Source: Actinoplanes subtropicus (GTDB lineage: Bacteria; Actinomycetota; Actinomycetes; Mycobacteriales; Micromonosporaceae). Taken from it: DNA of 52,088 nt. Made by a program: the position numbers and the translations under genes. Under the pieces are notes generated by a model. It was not told where the DNA came from and searched no databases. It worked only from the letters and a program-made list of their open reading frames with translations. Positions 9,075 through 18,086 of the stretch are shown one piece after another. The first letter of the stretch is position 1; every line of letters begins with the position of its first letter. The stretch is from assembly GCF_000721705.1 (NCBI RefSeq), contig NZ_JOJL01000055.1, positions 1 through 52,088 of the forward strand, in the 5' to 3' direction.

Positions 9075-9487
9075 ATCTTGGGGAACCAGAGGGCGAGCTC
9101 GCGGGCCGCGCTCTCGGCGGAGTCGGAGGCGTGCACCAGGTTTTCCCTGTTCGACAACGAGTAGTCGCCGCGGATCGTGCCGGCGGCCGCCTTGCGGCCG
9201 TCGGTCACCCCGATCATGGCGCGGACCACCTCGATCACGTTGTCGCCGGCCAGCACCAGGGCGGCGAGCGGCCCGCTGGTCATGAACTCCTTCAGCGGCG
9301 GGTAGAACGCCTTTTCCACGTGGTCGGCGTAGTGCTGGTCGGCGAGCGAGGCATCCATCGTGCGCAACTCCAGCGCCTCGATGACCAGGCCTTTACGCTC
9401 GAACCTGGCGAGGATCTCGCCGAGCAGGCCGCGGCGGACCGCATCGGGCTTGACGAGCACGAGAGAACGCTCGACGGGGCTGGTCAC
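9071..9487 (-). CDS. ndk: Nucleoside diphosphate kinase
   Basis: A 138-aa enzyme that transfers the gamma-phosphate from ATP to NDPs through a phospho-His. It has the family N-terminus VERSLVLVKPDAVRRG, and the active-site His is H119 in ENLVHASDS. The NVIEVVRAMIGVTDGRKA and GTIRGDY segments are canonical, and the length is normal. The GTG at 9487 is chosen because GGAGG lies 8 nt upstream and the conserved N-terminus begins there. In other actinobacteria ndk follows folC-DUF4233 on the same strand; here it is inverted and separated from them by the ABC cassette. Confidence 0.97.
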   Translation of the reverse strand: MTSPVERSLVLVKPDAVRRGLLGEILARFERKGLVIEALELRTMDASLADQHYADHVEKAFYPPLKEFMTSGPLAALVLAGDNVIEVVRAMIGVTDGRKAAAGTIRGDYSLSNRENLVHASDSAESAARELALWFPKI

Positions 9488-9601
9488 GAAGATCCTCCAA
9501 CGAACTGGGGCAGACACGCGGGATTCAGCCTATCGGTACCGAGTTTCCGGCGAGCGGCAACGCCGGGACCGCCGCACTTTCCCTCGGGTTGCGCCGGGCA
9601 A

Positions 9602-9607
9602 TAACCT
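9602..9607 (+). promoter_or_regulatory. -10 box of the VOC-repeat protein
   Basis: TAACCT, 27 nt before the TTG start at 9635. Transcription would start near 9614 and leave a short leader that includes the GGGAGG ribosome-binding site at 9623-9628. Confidence 0.4.
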
Positions 9608-9634
9608 GACGTGAGAAAGAGCGGGAGGTCCACA

Positions 9635-12544
9635 TTGGCGAACCAGACCGGCCGTCCGGTCGCAACGCCGCGCAAGCTGGTGGCGGCGGTCATGGGCACG
9701 ATCGCGGTCTTCGTGATGGCGCTGGGGCTGGGCATGTCCAGCTGGGGGGTCGCCCTGTTCGGGCTGGCCGTCCTGGTGCTGTCGATCGGCCTGGGCGTGG
9801 TCAATGTGGTGCGGCGCGGCGCCCGCGCCTGGGTGAGCGGCTCGGCCGAGGTCAAGGCGATCTCGCCGGCGCCCACGTCGTCGGCCGTCTACGGCCGGGC
9901 CGAGATCCAGGCGGTGGTCGTGGCGCCCGGGCTGCCCACCTCCGAGGTGACCTTGCGCGAGCCGCGGGTGCCGGTGGTGAAGTGGCCGCGCATCGGCGAC
10001 ACGCTGCCGATCACCGTGGACGTCGACGACATGCGCCGGGTGCGGATCAACTGGGACGAGGCGTCGCCGCGAGACCGGGGGCAGGACCCGCCGCCCCCGC
10101 CGATGCCGGACTACGGCGACCTGCCGGACGACCTGCTCGACGAGGAACAGGACGACGACATCCTCGGCGACGTGGAAGACCCGCCGTGGGTCGCCCGGAA
10201 CCGGAATTGGACGGAGCCCGACGACGAGCCGCCGCCGGGGCCGGGGGAGTCGCCGGTGGTCGTCCGGGACACGCCGGCGGGCCCGGTGGTCGAGGGCGAG
10301 TTCGTCGACCACAACGAGGTCACCCAGCCGTTGCCACGTCGAGCGGCGGCCGCGGCGGGAGCAGCAGCAGCGGCGGCCGCCGCCGGTGCGGCTGCGAGCG
10401 GAGCGCCTGTGGGTAGCGCCGGCGGAGCGGCTGCGGGCGATGCTGGCGGAGCGGCCCCGGGCGATGCTGGCGGAGCGGCTGCGGGCGGCGCGACTGTAAG
10501 CGGCACTGCCCCCGGTGGAGCTGCTGCCAGCGGCGCGACTGCTGGCGGAGCGGCTGCGGGCGGCGCGACTGTGGGCGGCATGGGTGGAGCTGCTGCCGAC
10601 GGCGCGACTGCTGGCGGAGCGGCTGCCGGCGGCACGACTGTGGGCGGTATGGGCGGAGCGGCTGCTGGCGGCGCGACTGTGGGCGGAGCGGGAGGGGTGG
10701 CTGCGGGTGGTGCGGCGCGGGAGCCGAGGAGAAGGCCGAGCCCGCATCCGCGGAACGGTGGTTCGGCGACGGCTACCGCTGAGCCGCTTGTCGAGGAGGC
10801 CGTGACCGAGCCGTTCGTGACGGAGTCGGCGGCTACCGCGCCGCCGCAGCGGGCGCCGCATCCGGATGACGAACTGCCGATCGATCTGCCGCTGGACGAG
10901 CCGGGATCGGGCGAGCCGGGACCGGCCGGGGCGGGATCGAGCGGGGCGGGATCGGGCGGGGCGAGTCCGTATCGGCGGGCGGAGCCTACGGTGGCCGCGA
11001 CCACGGCCGTGCCGCCGCCCGCGACGACATTTCCGACGGCGCCGGAGCCGGTCACGCCGCCTCCGCATGCGCCGGAACCGACTCAGGCGCGGCCGACCGC
11101 GCCGTCGCCGGTCGGCTTTGACGACATCGACCTGCCGCTGGATGGTGAGCCCGCCGCGCCGCCGGAGGAGACCGAGCCCGAGGCGGCCGCGGCGATTGAC
11201 GAAGGGCTGATCGCACCGCCGGTCGCCGAGGACGTGTCGAGCGGGCCGGTCGAGGTGCCGCCGGTGGGCGACGTGTCGAGCGGGCCGGCCGGGGTGCCGC
11301 CGGTGGGCGACGTGTCGAGCGGGCCGGCCGGGGTGCCGCCGGCGGTCACCGAGCCGCTGCCGACCACGCCGCCGGTTGAGGAAAGGCACGGCTCGGCCGG
11401 GGTCATCGCGGGGGCTGCGGCCGCCGCCGGGGCGGTTGCCGCGGCAGCGGCGGCGGCCTTCAAGCGGTTCGGGCATTCCGACAAGGGTGACTCTGGGGAC
11501 GAATCGGCCACGCTGGAAGCGTCGGCCGCTGCCACGCCTGCGGGTGGTGCCGGGCGTGCGGGTGGTGCCACGCCTGCGGGTGGTGCCGGGCGTGCGGGTG
11601 GTGCTGCGCCTGCGGGTGGCGCCGGGCGTGCGGGTGGTGCTGCGCCTGCCGGTGGCGCTGCGCCTGTGGGTGGTGCTGCGCCTGCGGACGGCGCCGGGCC
11701 TGTGGGTGGTGCTGCGCCTGTCGGTGGTGCCGCGTCTGCCGGTGGGGCGGGTGGCGGTGCTGGTGTCGCAGGTGCCGCGGTTGCTGGGGCCGCTGTTGGG
11801 GCGGCTGCGGCTTCCCGGGCGGCCGCCGCCGGGCGCGAGCCGGCTGCGAGTGGGTCGGCTGAGGGCGCGGTGGCCGAGAGCGGGCCGAATGATGGCGCGG
11901 CGGCCGAGAGTGGGCTGTCTGGGGCCGCGGGTGGGAGTGGCCCGGCTGGGAGTGGCCCGGCTGGGAGTGGCCCGGGTGGGAGTGGCCCGGCTGGGAGTGG
12001 CCCGGCTGGGAGCGCGACGGCCGGGAGTGGGGCGGCTGGGAGTGGGGTGGCCGGGGGAGACGAGAACCCCTGGGCCGCGCCGCCGGGGAGGGGTGTTGGG
12101 CCGGTGGTGGTGGAGCCGGATGCTCGGGTGGATGACGTTATTACCGCTTATCCGAGTGCTCGGCCGGGGCCGGCGGGGGCGATCTACGGGGTTGGGATCA
12201 CCGTGTTGGTGACTGATCTCGGGCGGTCTGTTGCGTTTTATCGGGACACGTTGGGGTTTTACGAGATCGACAGTGGGGACGGGAGTGCGGTTCTCGCCTC
12301 GGGCGACACCCGGGTGGTGCTGCGGACCGTGTCGGGGTTGGGTGGGGCCGGACGGCTGATCTTCCTGAACCTCGAGGTGGGGGACGTCGAGGCGGTTTAT
12401 CACGAGCTGCTGGCGAAGGGGGTCACGTTCGAGCACCCGCCGCAGCCGGTCAATCGCGGGGACCGGCTGGAGTTGTGGTCGGCCACCTTCCACGATCCGG
12501 ATGAGCACAACATCGCGATCACCCAGTGGCGGGCCATCCGGTAG
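9635..12544 (+). CDS. Membrane-anchored Gly/Ala-repeat protein with C-terminal VOC (glyoxalase-fold) domain
   Basis: About 969 aa. Residues ~14-60 hold two hydrophobic segments, followed by a basic stretch and a small conserved domain to about residue 150. The middle ~650 residues are low complexity: acidic/Pro-rich, then long runs of GGA, AGGA and GPAGS repeats. The last ~120 residues (from IYGVGITVLVTDLGRSVAFY) are a complete VOC domain with FYRDTLGFYEID, a central GDTRVVLR strand and a final FHDPDEHNIAITQW with a metal-type Glu/His pattern. The TTG at 9635 is chosen for its GGGAGG at 6 nt; an in-frame GTG at 9611 lacks one. The domain mix is unusual. Substrate unknown. Confidence 0.8.
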   Translation: MANQTGRPVATPRKLVAAVMGTIAVFVMALGLGMSSWGVALFGLAVLVLSIGLGVVNVVRRGARAWVSGSAEVKAISPAPTSSAVYGRAEIQAVVVAPGLPTSEVTLREPRVPVVKWPRIGDTLPITVDVDDMRRVRINWDEASPRDRGQDPPPPPMPDYGDLPDDLLDEEQDDDILGDVEDPPWVARNRNWTEPDDEPPPGPGESPVVVRDTPAGPVVEGEFVDHNEVTQPLPRRAAAAAGAAAAAAAAGAAASGAPVGSAGGAAAGDAGGAAPGDAGGAAAGGATVSGTAPGGAAASGATAGGAAAGGATVGGMGGAAADGATAGGAAAGGTTVGGMGGAAAGGATVGGAGGVAAGGAAREPRRRPSPHPRNGGSATATAEPLVEEAVTEPFVTESAATAPPQRAPHPDDELPIDLPLDEPGSGEPGPAGAGSSGAGSGGASPYRRAEPTVAATTAVPPPATTFPTAPEPVTPPPHAPEPTQARPTAPSPVGFDDIDLPLDGEPAAPPEETEPEAAAAIDEGLIAPPVAEDVSSGPVEVPPVGDVSSGPAGVPPVGDVSSGPAGVPPAVTEPLPTTPPVEERHGSAGVIAGAAAAAGAVAAAAAAAFKRFGHSDKGDSGDESATLEASAAATPAGGAGRAGGATPAGGAGRAGGAAPAGGAGRAGGAAPAGGAAPVGGAAPADGAGPVGGAAPVGGAASAGGAGGGAGVAGAAVAGAAVGAAAASRAAAAGREPAASGSAEGAVAESGPNDGAAAESGLSGAAGGSGPAGSGPAGSGPGGSGPAGSGPAGSATAGSGAAGSGVAGGDENPWAAPPGRGVGPVVVEPDARVDDVITAYPSARPGPAGAIYGVGITVLVTDLGRSVAFYRDTLGFYEIDSGDGSAVLASGDTRVVLRTVSGLGGAGRLIFLNLEVGDVEAVYHELLAKGVTFEHPPQPVNRGDRLELWSATFHDPDEHNIAITQWRAIR
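10341..10715 (+). repeat. Imperfect tandem repeats coding Gly/Ala-rich linker, block 1
   Basis: The coding repeat is built on words such as gcggctgcgggcggcgcgac and tgggcgg, about 12-60 nt in period. It encodes AAAGGATVGGMGGAA-type runs, and copy boundaries are blurred by partial duplications. It lies within the VOC-repeat gene. Confidence 0.75.
11534..11750 (+). repeat. Imperfect tandem repeats, Gly/Ala-rich linker, block 2
   Basis: Repeated gcctgcgggtggtgccgggc-like words of about 15-33 nt encode PAGGAGRAGGA runs. They lie within the VOC-repeat gene. Confidence 0.75.
11932..12050 (+). repeat. 15-bp tandem repeat, block 3
   Basis: Unit ctgggagtggcccgg, repeated about seven times and then degenerating. 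It encodes GPAGS pentapeptides, giving a collagen- or silk-like linker just before the VOC domain. Confidence 0.8.
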
Positions 12545-12563
12545 GAGGCGCCGGCCGGTCGTA

Positions 12564-12671
12564 AGCGCAAGTGGGCAGCACGGCCCGCAGCGGGCGGCAA
12601 GGGCGCAACCCACCACCCAGGTCGCCGGGCTCACCGGGGGCTTGACCCTCGCGTACGGTCGAATGGTTTTG
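12564..12671 (-). repeat. Dispersed ~108-bp repeat, copy 2 (inverted relative to copy 1)
   Basis: On the minus strand this closely matches 5324-5431 from tcaaaacca to gcgct. It sits between the VOC-repeat gene and the ileS T-box, probably in or beside the ileS promoter; a TTGACC that could be a -35 box lies at its 3' part on the plus strand. Confidence 0.85.
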
Positions 12672-12704
12672 AAGTTAGTTCTTGGCGCCCGGTATCGTTG
12701 ACGG

Positions 12705-12905
12705 GCAGGCTTTGAACCGGCTATCACCGGGGAGCCTCCGGAAGAACGGGCATTCTCCGTCAGGGAGGGCCTCAGTAGAGCCGGGCGGATCGGCACGTGC
12801 GAAGAGCCGGCGAATGAGCGGGCAGGGTCTCCTGCCAAGCGAGGTGGTACCGCGGGCGGACAACCGCTCGTCCTCGCAGTCCACGTTGAGTGAGCTGCAC
12901 GAGGA
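12705..12905 (+). promoter_or_regulatory. T-box riboswitch, translational, ultrashort stem I (ileS leader)
   Basis: Stem I is a short hairpin, 12707-12735: GGCT-ttgaa-CCGG-ctATCa-CCGG-gg-AGCC. The Ile specifier ATC (12722-12724) is in its terminal loop. A GGCAGG-gtct-CCTGCC stem follows at 12820-12835. The T-box core GCGAGGTGGTACCG holds the UGG that pairs with the tRNA CCA end. The antisequestrator pairs GCGAGG (12838-12843) with CCTCGC (12871-12876). CCTCG can instead pair with CGAGG (12899-12903), which contains the ileS Shine-Dalgarno, and so block translation. Uncharged tRNA-Ile should therefore switch ileS translation on. This matches the known actinobacterial ileS T-box class. Confidence 0.92.
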
Positions 12906-12917
12906 GAGAACCCACCG

Positions 12918-15900
12918 ATGGGCTATCCCAAGCACACCGCTGCCGATGGCGTGCCGGCCAGTCCGGATCTGCCCGCCGTCGAGCGCGCCGTTCTGGAGCA
13001 CTGGGCCGCCGACGAGACGTTCGAGGCGTCCGTCGACAAGCGGCCGGCCGGGGAGAACGGCAGCAACGAGTACGTTTTCTACGACGGCCCGCCGTTCGCG
13101 AACGGGCTGCCGCACTACGGGCACCTCTTCACCGGGTACGTGAAGGATCTGGTGCCGCGGTATCAGACGATGCGCGGCAGGCGGGTCGAGCGGCGGTTCG
13201 GGTGGGACACGCACGGGCTGCCGGCCGAGGTGGAGGCCGAGAAGCAGCTCGGGATCACCACGAAGGCGCAGATCGTCGAGCTCGGGATCGACAAGTTCAA
13301 CGAGGCCTGTCGATCGTCGGTGCTCGCCTACACCAAGGACTGGGAGCGGTACGTCACCCGGCAGGCCCGCTGGGTGGACTTCGAGAACGACTACAAGACC
13401 CTCGACCCGAGCTACATGGAGTCGGTGCTGTGGGCGTTCAAGACGCTGTACGACAAGGGGCTGGTGTACGAGGGGTTCCGGGTCCTCGCCTACTGCTTCC
13501 GGTGTGAGACGCCGCTCTCGAACACCGAGACGCGGATGGACGACGTCTACCGGGACCGGACAGATCCGGCCTTGACGGTAAAATTCCGGCTGGAGACCGG
13601 CGAGGACATCGCGGTCTGGACGACCACGCCGTGGACGCTGCCGTCGAACCTCGCGCTGGCGGTCGGGCCGACCCTGGAATATGCGGTTTTGTCGGATAAA
13701 TCCGGGCAGAAGCTCATCATGGGAGCGTCCCGGGTGGCGGCGTACGCCAGGGAGCTCGAGGGCTACGAGCAGGTCGGCACGGTAACCGGCGCGGAGCTGG
13801 CCGGGCGTCGCTACGAGCCGCTCTTCGACTTCCTCGTCGAGCGGGCGGGGGAGAACGCGTTCCAGGTGCTCACCGCCGACTACGTGAGCGACGAGGACGG
13901 CACCGGGGTCGTGCACCAGGCGCCGGCCTTCGGCGAGGACGACCAGAACGTCTGCAACGCGGCCGGCATCCCGACGATCGTGACGGTCGACGAGCACACC
14001 CGGTTCACCGCGCTGGTCCCGCCGTGGCAGGGCGTGCAGGTCTTCGACGCCAACAAGCCGGTGATCGCCGCGCTCAAGGAAAACGGCGTCGTCTTGCGGC
14101 ATGAGGGCTACACCCACTCGTACCCGCACTGCTGGCGTTGCGACACCCCGCTGGTCTACAAGGCGGTGTCGTCGTGGTTCGTGGCGGTCACCAAGTTCCG
14201 CGACCGGATGGTCGAGCTGAACCAGGAGATCACCTGGACGCCGGCGCACATCAAGGACGGCTCATTCGGCAAGTGGCTGGCGAACGCCCGGGACTGGTCG
14301 ATCTCGCGCAACCGGTTCTGGGGCTCGCCGATCCCGGTCTGGAAGTCGGACGATCCGCAGTACCCGCGGGTGGACGTCTACGGATCCTTCGAAGAAATGG
14401 AACGGGACTTCGGGGTCAAGGTCAACGACCTCCATCGGCCGTACGTGGACGAGCTCACCCGGCCGAACCCGGACGACCCGACCGGGCGCTCGACGATGCG
14501 CCGGGTGCCGGAGGTGCTCGACTGCTGGTTCGAGTCGGGCTCCATGCCGTTCGCCCAGGTGCACTACCCCTTCGAGAACAAGGAGTGGTTCGAGCACCAC
14601 TACCCCGGCGACTTCATCGTCGAGTACATCGGGCAGACCCGCGGCTGGTTCTACACGATGCACGTGCTGGCCACGGCGCTGTTCGACCGGCCGGCCTTCC
14701 GGAACTGCCTGAGCCACGGCATCCTGCTCGGCGAGGACGGGCGGAAGATGTCCAAGTCCTTGCGGAATTACCCGGATGTGTACCGGGTGTTCGACACGTA
14801 CGGCTCGGACGCGATGCGCTGGATGCTGATGTCGTCGCCGGTGCTCCGGGGTGGGGACATGCCGGTCACCGAGGTGGCGATCCGCGATTCCGTACGCCAG
14901 GTGCTGTTGCCGCTGTGGAACGTCTGGTACTTCTTCAGCCTTTACGCAAATGCTTCATCATATGTCGCGACATTTCGGACGGACTCGCCTCATCTCCTCG
15001 ATCGATATGTGCTGGCCAAGACGGGCGAACTGGTCGCCGACGTTCAGCGTCTCATGGACGAATACGACATCTCGGGTGCGGCCGGGGCTGTCCGGTCCTA
15101 TCTCGACGCGCTGACCAACTGGTACGTGCGCCGGTCGCGGGACCGCTTCTGGGCCGGCGACCACGACGCGTTCGACACCCTCGCCACCGTGCTGGAAACC
15201 GTCTGCCGGGTGGTGGCGCCGCTCGCGCCGCTGACCACCGAGGAGATCTGGCGCGGCCTCACCGGCGGGCGCTCGGTGCACCTGACCGACTGGCCGTCGG
15301 CCGCCGGCTTCCCGGCCGACCACGAGCTGGTCGCCTCGATGGACGCGATCCGGGACGTGGCCTCGGCCGCGCTCTCCCTGCGCAAGGCCCGCGCCCTGCG
15401 GGTCCGGCTGCCGCTGGCCCGGCTGACCGTGGCCACGGCCGAGGCGGCCGCCCTGGCGAGCTTCGGCGACCTGCTCGCCGACGAGGTCAACGTCAAGGAC
15501 GTGGTGTTCACCGGCGACGTGGCCGCGTACTGCGAGCAGGTGCTCACCGTCGTGCCCCGGGCGCTCGGCCCGCGCGTCGGCAAGCAGGTCCAGCAGGTCA
15601 TCCAGGCGGTCAAGAAGGGCGACTGGCAGCTGGTCGACGGCGTGCCGGTCGCGGCCGGGGTCACCCTGCGGGAGGGCGAGTACGAGCTGAAGCTGGTCGC
15701 CGCGGACGTGGCCAACTCGGCGCCGCTGGCCGGCGGCGCGGGCGTGGTCGTGCTGGACACCGTGGTGACGCCCGAACTGCTCGCCGAGGGCCTGGCCCGG
15801 GACGTGATCCGGGTGGTGCAACAGGCTCGCCGCGACGCCGGCCTGGACGTCTCGGACCGGATCGCGCTGACCGTCTCGGCCACCGACCCGGTGCAGCTGG

Positions 15901-16043
15901 CGGTCGGGGCGCACCGGGACTTCGTGGCCGGCGAGACGCTGGCGACCGAGGTCGGCTTCGCCCCGGCGGGCGCGGCCGGCTTCGCCGGTGAGGTGGGCGA
16001 CGGAGAGCAGATCACGGTGACGGTGTCTCGCGCCATCCTGTGA
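12918..16043 (+). CDS. ileS: Isoleucyl-tRNA synthetase, class II-like
   Basis: A 1041-aa class Ia synthetase charging tRNA-Ile. The HIGH-type motif HYGH follows [11 protein letters not shown] near residues 58-70. The editing domain has [13 protein letters not shown], and the KMSKS loop is [14 protein letters not shown] near residue 615. The long C-terminus and overall signatures are those of the eukaryote-like IleRS type 2, often naturally mupirocin-insensitive, rather than the ~930-aa E. coli type; that is inference from family features. Translation is controlled by the T-box just upstream. The AGGAG at 12901-12905 is the sequestered ribosome-binding site. Confidence 0.96.
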   Translation: MGYPKHTAADGVPASPDLPAVERAVLEHWAADETFEASVDKRPAGENGSNEYVFYDGPPFANGLPHYGHLFTGYVKDLVPRYQTMRGRRVERRFGWDTHGLPAEVEAEKQLGITTKAQIVELGIDKFNEACRSSVLAYTKDWERYVTRQARWVDFENDYKTLDPSYMESVLWAFKTLYDKGLVYEGFRVLAYCFRCETPLSNTETRMDDVYRDRTDPALTVKFRLETGEDIAVWTTTPWTLPSNLALAVGPTLEYAVLSDKSGQKLIMGASRVAAYARELEGYEQVGTVTGAELAGRRYEPLFDFLVERAGENAFQVLTADYVSDEDGTGVVHQAPAFGEDDQNVCNAAGIPTIVTVDEHTRFTALVPPWQGVQVFDANKPVIAALKENGVVLRHEGYTHSYPHCWRCDTPLVYKAVSSWFVAVTKFRDRMVELNQEITWTPAHIKDGSFGKWLANARDWSISRNRFWGSPIPVWKSDDPQYPRVDVYGSFEEMERDFGVKVNDLHRPYVDELTRPNPDDPTGRSTMRRVPEVLDCWFESGSMPFAQVHYPFENKEWFEHHYPGDFIVEYIGQTRGWFYTMHVLATALFDRPAFRNCLSHGILLGEDGRKMSKSLRNYPDVYRVFDTYGSDAMRWMLMSSPVLRGGDMPVTEVAIRDSVRQVLLPLWNVWYFFSLYANASSYVATFRTDSPHLLDRYVLAKTGELVADVQRLMDEYDISGAAGAVRSYLDALTNWYVRRSRDRFWAGDHDAFDTLATVLETVCRVVAPLAPLTTEEIWRGLTGGRSVHLTDWPSAAGFPADHELVASMDAIRDVASAALSLRKARALRVRLPLARLTVATAEAAALASFGDLLADEVNVKDVVFTGDVAAYCEQVLTVVPRALGPRVGKQVQQVIQAVKKGDWQLVDGVPVAAGVTLREGEYELKLVAADVANSAPLAGGAGVVVLDTVVTPELLAEGLARDVIRVVQQARRDAGLDVSDRIALTVSATDPVQLAVGAHRDFVAGETLATEVGFAPAGAAGFAGEVGDGEQITVTVSRAIL

Positions 16044-16054
16044 AACAGTTAACC

Positions 16055-16096
16055 CGGCCCGGGCATTTGCCGCCTCTGTGGTGAATGTCCGGGCCG
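16055..16096 (+). terminator. Strong hairpin after ileS
   Basis: A 14-bp stem, cggcccgggcattt (16055-16068) pairing with gaatgtccgggccg (16083-16096) with G-T wobbles, starts 12 nt after the ileS stop. There is no long T tract, as is common for terminators in GC-rich actinobacteria. Confidence 0.7.
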
Positions 16097-16192
16097 CGTT
16101 GTCGGCTCGACGGGGACTTCCGGCCTGCGGTCCGATAACCTCAGCGGCAACCCCCACTTCTTGCGCACGACCCGTCCCCGGAGGAACCCGCG

Positions 16193-16876
16193 TTGCCGCT
16201 GCTCTACACGATCGGCAAACTCACCGTCGGCAACATGCTGACACTCGGCTGGCGGCCGCATGTCGAGGGCCTGGAGTACGTGCCCAAGACCGGCGGCGCG
16301 ATCTTCGCGGGTAACCACCTGTCGGTCGCCGACGAGCTCTTCATCGGCGCGGTCGTGCCCCGGCACCTGGCGTTCTGGGCCAAGTCCGACTACTTCGACG
16401 GCACCGGCCTCAGTGGCTGGTTCACCCGTAACCTGCTCAACGGATTGGGGGCCATCCGGGTTCAACGGGCCGGCGGGCGAGACGCGCTGGCCGCGTTCGA
16501 CAGCGCCATCCCGGTGCTGAAGGCCGGCGACATGGTGGTGGTCTACCCCGAGGGCACCCGCTCGCCCGACGGCCGGCTCTACCGTGGGCGGACGGGGGTG
16601 GCGCGGCTCGCCGTCGCCGCCGGGGTCCCGATCATCCCGGTCGGCACCCTGGGCACCGAGAAGATCCAGCCGATCGGCCAGCCGTACCCGATGCTGTTCC
16701 GGGGCCGGCCGACCGTCAAGATCGGCAAGCCGATCGACGTCACCGGGCGGGCCGACGACCGCACCTCGCTGCGCGCCCTCACCGACGAGGTGATGGCCGA
16801 GATTCAGAAGCTCACGGGCCAGGAGTACGTGCCGAGATACGCCCCGGCGAAGAAGGCACCGCCTACCCCGGAGTGA
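16193..16876 (+). CDS. 1-acyl-sn-glycerol-3-phosphate acyltransferase (PlsC-like)
   Basis: A 227-aa lysophospholipid acyltransferase-family protein. Motif I is NHLSVADELF (HX4D), motif III is VVYPEGTRSPDG, and the GVPIIPVGTLG region matches motif IV. It would acylate lysophosphatidate or a similar acceptor at the membrane. The TTG at 16193 is chosen because GGAGG (16180-16184) lies 8 nt upstream and the N-terminus matches the family's start. Its 3' end overlaps the convergent gene by 14 nt. Whether it is the housekeeping PlsC or a paralogue with another acceptor cannot be told. Confidence 0.9.
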   Translation: MPLLYTIGKLTVGNMLTLGWRPHVEGLEYVPKTGGAIFAGNHLSVADELFIGAVVPRHLAFWAKSDYFDGTGLSGWFTRNLLNGLGAIRVQRAGGRDALAAFDSAIPVLKAGDMVVVYPEGTRSPDGRLYRGRTGVARLAVAAGVPIIPVGTLGTEKIQPIGQPYPMLFRGRPTVKIGKPIDVTGRADDRTSLRALTDEVMAEIQKLTGQEYVPRYAPAKKAPPTPE

Positions 16877-17909
16877 GCACCGCCGAGCGCAGCCGGCCCA
16901 CCAGGTCGGCGCTCTCCTTGATGGACCGCCGGTTCAGCAGCACGGTGGCCATGCTGCCGTGGTCGGCCCAGGCGCAGACCACCACGGCCGCGCCGTCCGA
17001 CCGGCCGACGCCGCAGCTCTCGTGCGCGCCGGGCTCGCCGAGGCTGAACGACTCGACGCCGGACAGGTTGAATTCGTCGGTGAGGCGGTCGAGCTGCGTC
17101 GAGACGTCACTCTGCGGGGTGAATCTCCAGCCGGTGACGCCGAAGATCGTGACCCGCTTGCCGTGGCCGTCGCCGTAGACGCCGGCGAACGCCTTGCCGT
17201 CCTTGGAGTCGGCGGCCTTCAGCGCCTGGGCGAGCCGGTCGGCGGCGCGCTTGCTGGCGTTGTCGTCGCGCAGGCTCAGGTCGGAGAAGTCGGCCGGGAG
17301 GACCGCGGAGACCGGGTACTGGCGGAGCGCCGGGAAGTGGAAGTAGGCGGCGGTGCCGACCGCGATCACGGTGGCGACCAGGAGCAGGCGGCCGCGGCGG
17401 CGCCGGCGCCGGGGCGGGGGGAGTGGGCGCTGCGGCGTTCGCTGGGCGGCCCAGGGCGGCGGTGGGGGCGGAGGCGCTGCGGGGCGCGTCTGCACCGGTA
17501 GCCGGTTGGCCGGTGGGCGGGCGCTCGCGGCCCGGGCCTGCGCCTTCTTCTCGCGGCGGCTGAGTTTGGGCGCCGTCGTCGGCAAGGGGACGGCGGGTGG
17601 CGGCACGGGTGGCGGCGGGGCGGCTGGTGCCGGGGCCACCGGCTGAGGGGCGGCGGGCGGCGCGTCGATCTTGGTTTTCTCGATCGGGACGGCGACCGGC
17701 ATCGGGTCGATCGGGGTGTCCTGGCCGGCCCACGGGTCGACCGCCGGGACCGCGGTGCGCTCGTCCACCTCCGGGCGGTGCCGCGACCACCAGGACTTCT
17801 TCGGCTCGGGCGGCGGCACCGCGGCCGCCCCGCTCCAGCGGGACGGCGCGTCCACCGTCGACGGTTCCTCGCCGCCCTCGACGCGGGTCGGATCGGGATG
17901 GTCGACCAT
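16863..17909 (-). CDS. Pro-rich single-pass membrane protein (WADHGS paralogue 2)
   Basis: A 348-aa protein. A long Pro/Ala-rich cytoplasmic N-terminus (about residues 1-165) ends in a basic RRRRRRGR patch, followed by one membrane segment (about 173-190). The extracytoplasmic domain carries HESCGVG and VCAWADHGSMA, matching the Cys pair and WADHGS motif of the protein at 124-828; FGVTGWRFTPQSD also aligns with FGGTTLFWTPEND there. The ATG at 17909 has AAGGAGA 7 nt upstream, and a TAACCT -10 lies at 17943-17948. Function unknown; the shared architecture suggests an anchored extracytoplasmic domain. Confidence 0.85.
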   Translation of the reverse strand: MVDHPDPTRVEGGEEPSTVDAPSRWSGAAAVPPPEPKKSWWSRHRPEVDERTAVPAVDPWAGQDTPIDPMPVAVPIEKTKIDAPPAAPQPVAPAPAAPPPPVPPPAVPLPTTAPKLSRREKKAQARAASARPPANRLPVQTRPAAPPPPPPPWAAQRTPQRPLPPPRRRRRRGRLLLVATVIAVGTAAYFHFPALRQYPVSAVLPADFSDLSLRDDNASKRAADRLAQALKAADSKDGKAFAGVYGDGHGKRVTIFGVTGWRFTPQSDVSTQLDRLTDEFNLSGVESFSLGEPGAHESCGVGRSDGAAVVVCAWADHGSMATVLLNRRSIKESADLVGRLRSAVLTPG

Positions 17910-18086
17910 CCGAGGATCTCCTTCGCTGCCGGCTCCTCCGCCAGGTTAGAGCCGGTGCGCCAGCATCGGCGACGATGCCGGACAAGGAGGGCGATGTGCG
18001 AAGCGCAAGGGAGCCGTATGGTTACCCAGACATGAGAACGACACGCGGAAACGCCGTCACGCCGACCGGGAACACTCTCGGTCGCC

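Noticed and set aside
9530..12838. 1102-codon open frame on the minus strand
   Set aside because: It is antisense to the Gly/Ala-repeat VOC gene. The frame stays open only because of GC-rich repeats, and it has no domains and poor composition (Arg/Pro/Ser-rich).
13053..13507. Plus-strand frame 12890-13507 inside ileS
   Set aside because: It is out of frame with the intact ileS, Arg/Gly-rich, and without a ribosome-binding site.
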